64,000 bases of DNA from Chondrinema litorale (GTDB lineage: Bacteria; Bacteroidota; Bacteroidia; Cytophagales; Flammeovirgaceae), in the NCBI RefSeq assembly GCF_026250525.1, contig NZ_CP111045.1, forward strand, positions 186,001 through 250,000, given 5' to 3'. The position numbers and the translations under genes are program-made. Below the pieces are notes generated by a model. It was not told the DNA's origin. It did no database searches and saw nothing but the letters and a program-made list of their open reading frames with translations. Shown piece after piece: positions 62,576-64,000 of this stretch. Every line of letters starts with the position of its first letter. The first letter of the stretch is position 1.

Positions 62576-64000
62576 ATGACTAAACTAACTTCAAAAAGGA
62601 AGCAATTCTTTTCCTTACTGCTATATCTATGTTTGATTTTTTATAATTCAACAGCAGTAGGGCAAACAATAAATGCCATATCTCCTTCAAGTCTTGAAGG
62701 ATGTGGTGACACACAGACCTATTATTTTTATGAAGATACAGATAAAACTGATGGCGATTATACCCTCAGTTTATCTTGGGCTGTAGTACCAGTCAGTGCC
62801 GGAACAATTAGTGGCTCTGGATTAAGTGTTACAGTTACATGGGATTCAGATTATGAAGGAGATGCTAGCTTAGTAGCTTATTACACATATGTCTATAATG
62901 GGGGAAATGCAGGAGATGAAGGAGAAGGTGAGGGAGAATCAGGCGGAAATATCGATGGAACAGCAACCAGTACCTATACATCTCAAACGGATCCAGGAGA
63001 TATATCTGCAGGAAATAGTACATTGGCCTATAATTCGAGTACAACACTTACAGTCACAAATGCCTCAAGTGCTGTTATAATTCAACAAAAAACAACTAGT
63101 GGTTGGAGTGATTTAACCTCCACTACTTCCAATAATGTGACAACAGCTACATCAAGCAGCTTAACTCAAGATACTCAATTTAGAAGCGTATTAACCAATG
63201 CATGTGGTACCTTTTACAGCGATCAAATTACAGTTACTGTTTATCCAGAATTTGATGCTGGAACTATTCAGGCCTCTTCGACTTCAGTTTGTAATGGAGT
63301 AACTAGTATTGATATAATTGGCTCACCTGCTACTGGTGGAAATGGTACAATATCCTATGATTGGTGGGTGTATAATGGAACTAGTTGGGATATATATACT
63401 GGAGATGGAGAAGATGTTGAAGAAATAGACTATGAATTGGAAGATATTACATTTGGGAATTACCAAAAAATAAGACGAAGAGCATGGTCTCAACTTGGAG
63501 AAACTAATAAATATTCAAATGAAATAGATTTAACTGCTATAGAAGTAGGAGAGGCTTTAGCAGCAGGTAGCATTAGTGCAGAAACTTCAATTTGTTCAGG
63601 AACTGCACCAGGAACACTTACGCTTCAAGGCACCAGTGGTGGAGGGGGTGGTTATACTTATGTTTGGATGTTTAGTACAGACGAAGGAGTGAATTGGAGT
63701 AGTCAAAGTGGTGGGACCACTTATAACTATTCTTCGACAATTTCAGAACCATTATATGTAAAAGTAAAAGTGACATCAGATTGCGGTTTTACTGAAAGCA
63801 CAGATGAAATAGTCATTAATACGTACACAGAAAGTGCAGGGGATATCTCTGAGGCCAATTCAAAATTAGAAATTACACAAGGAGAAGCTATCAGCCTAAC
63901 AGTAACTGGAAATACAGGTACTGTCACATACCAAAAATGTACATCTGGTTGTTCATCTACAAGTGATGTTGGATGGATGAGTACTAGTGCAACAATTAGT
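62576..64000 (+). CDS. large secreted Ig/PKD-like repeat protein, runs off window
   Basis: ATG 62576 opens a frame that is uninterrupted to the window end (at least 475 residues). A signal peptide (FFSLLLYLCLIFYNSTAVGQ) is followed by Ser/Thr/Gly-rich beta-sandwich repeats: SWAVVPVSAGTISGSGLSVTV, YTSQTDPGDISAGNSTLAYN and TSICSGTAPGTLTLQGTSGGG. These resemble the PKD-like and SprB-type modules of gliding Bacteroidota adhesins and the N-termini of long Rhs-core proteins. It lies 42 bases after the Rhs-like gene, so co-transcription is likely. The C-terminus, which would show a toxin tip or secretion domain, lies outside. Confidence 0.8.
   Translation, partial: MTKLTSKRKQFFSLLLYLCLIFYNSTAVGQTINAISPSSLEGCGDTQTYYFYEDTDKTDGDYTLSLSWAVVPVSAGTISGSGLSVTVTWDSDYEGDASLVAYYTYVYNGGNAGDEGEGEGESGGNIDGTATSTYTSQTDPGDISAGNSTLAYNSSTTLTVTNASSAVIIQQKTTSGWSDLTSTTSNNVTTATSSSLTQDTQFRSVLTNACGTFYSDQITVTVYPEFDAGTIQASSTSVCNGVTSIDIIGSPATGGNGTISYDWWVYNGTSWDIYTGDGEDVEEIDYELEDITFGNYQKIRRRAWSQLGETNKYSNEIDLTAIEVGEALAAGSISAETSICSGTAPGTLTLQGTSGGGGGYTYVWMFSTDEGVNWSSQSGGTTYNYSSTISEPLYVKVKVTSDCGFTESTDEIVINTYTESAGDISEANSKLEITQGEAISLTVTGNTGTVTYQKCTSGCSSTSDVGWMSTSATIS

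Overview
The window looks like part of a Bacteroidota chromosome, most likely a marine or free-living Cytophagales relative. It is AT-rich and Shine-Dalgarno signals are not obvious. Diagnostic genes are a SusC/SusD pair under an ECF sigma/FecR switch, an AsmA-like protein, an S1 sulfatase, a truncated DUF4965-type glutaminase and a large Rhs/YD-repeat cluster. No rRNA, tRNA or CRISPR array was seen. Gene content and AT richness are the only basis for the taxonomic call.

Layout. 1-3.9 kb: a frameshifted DHFR/RibD-like remnant, two small proteins, a secreted metallo-beta-lactamase-fold hydrolase and an NHL-repeat lipoprotein. 3.9-7.9 kb: an IS3-family element, two small exported or membrane proteins, an orphan IS110 left end and IS4/IS5-like fragments. 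7.9-15.3 kb: glutaminase remnant, sulfatase, GrpB-like protein, bicupin, a GC-rich IS982 element and a class-C serine hydrolase. 15.4-20.1 kb: a two-gene SNF2 helicase operon. 20.2-24.1 kb: an intact IS110, IS3 and IS630 wrecks and a WD40-like fragment. 24.3-33.3 kb: one minus-strand block of sigma factor, FecR, SusC, SusD, a Calx-beta lipoprotein and a di-haem cytochrome c peroxidase. 33.5-36.4 kb: an ISAs1 element that contains an IS110 and a 229-bp MITE. 36.4-42 kb: AsmA-like protein, a decayed gene, a TetR regulator and gene fragments. 42-46 kb: IS1595, an Rhs C-terminal fragment, IS630 and a small membrane protein. 46-49 kb: a RelE-type toxin relic and a GAF-SIR2 fusion likely to act in antiphage defence. 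50-53.2 kb: a pectate-lyase-like beta-helix lipoprotein split by a recent IS4. 54.1-64 kb: a probable operon of a CBM/PKD repeat protein, a four-unit outer-membrane barrel protein, a 1275-residue Rhs-like protein and a further repeat protein that runs off the window.

The main unexpected observation concerns the decayed insertion sequences. IS3 (three copies), IS630, ISAs1, IS110 and an IS5-like element carry about fourteen GC-rich insertions of 12, 14 or 15 bp. In the best cases, removing the insertion restores a canonical transposase sequence. Many can form 4-3-4 hairpins, are flanked by 2-5 bp direct repeats, and fall within a few codons of the DDE/DEDD catalytic residues. I saw none in host genes, in the non-IS pseudogenes, in intergenic DNA, or in the four intact-looking elements (IS110 at 20.4 kb, IS982, IS4 at 51 kb, IS630 at 44.6 kb). 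They could be inactivation scars, footprints of an unknown mobile process, translational-bypass-like elements or a sequence artefact. Comparison with sister IS copies and raw reads would decide.
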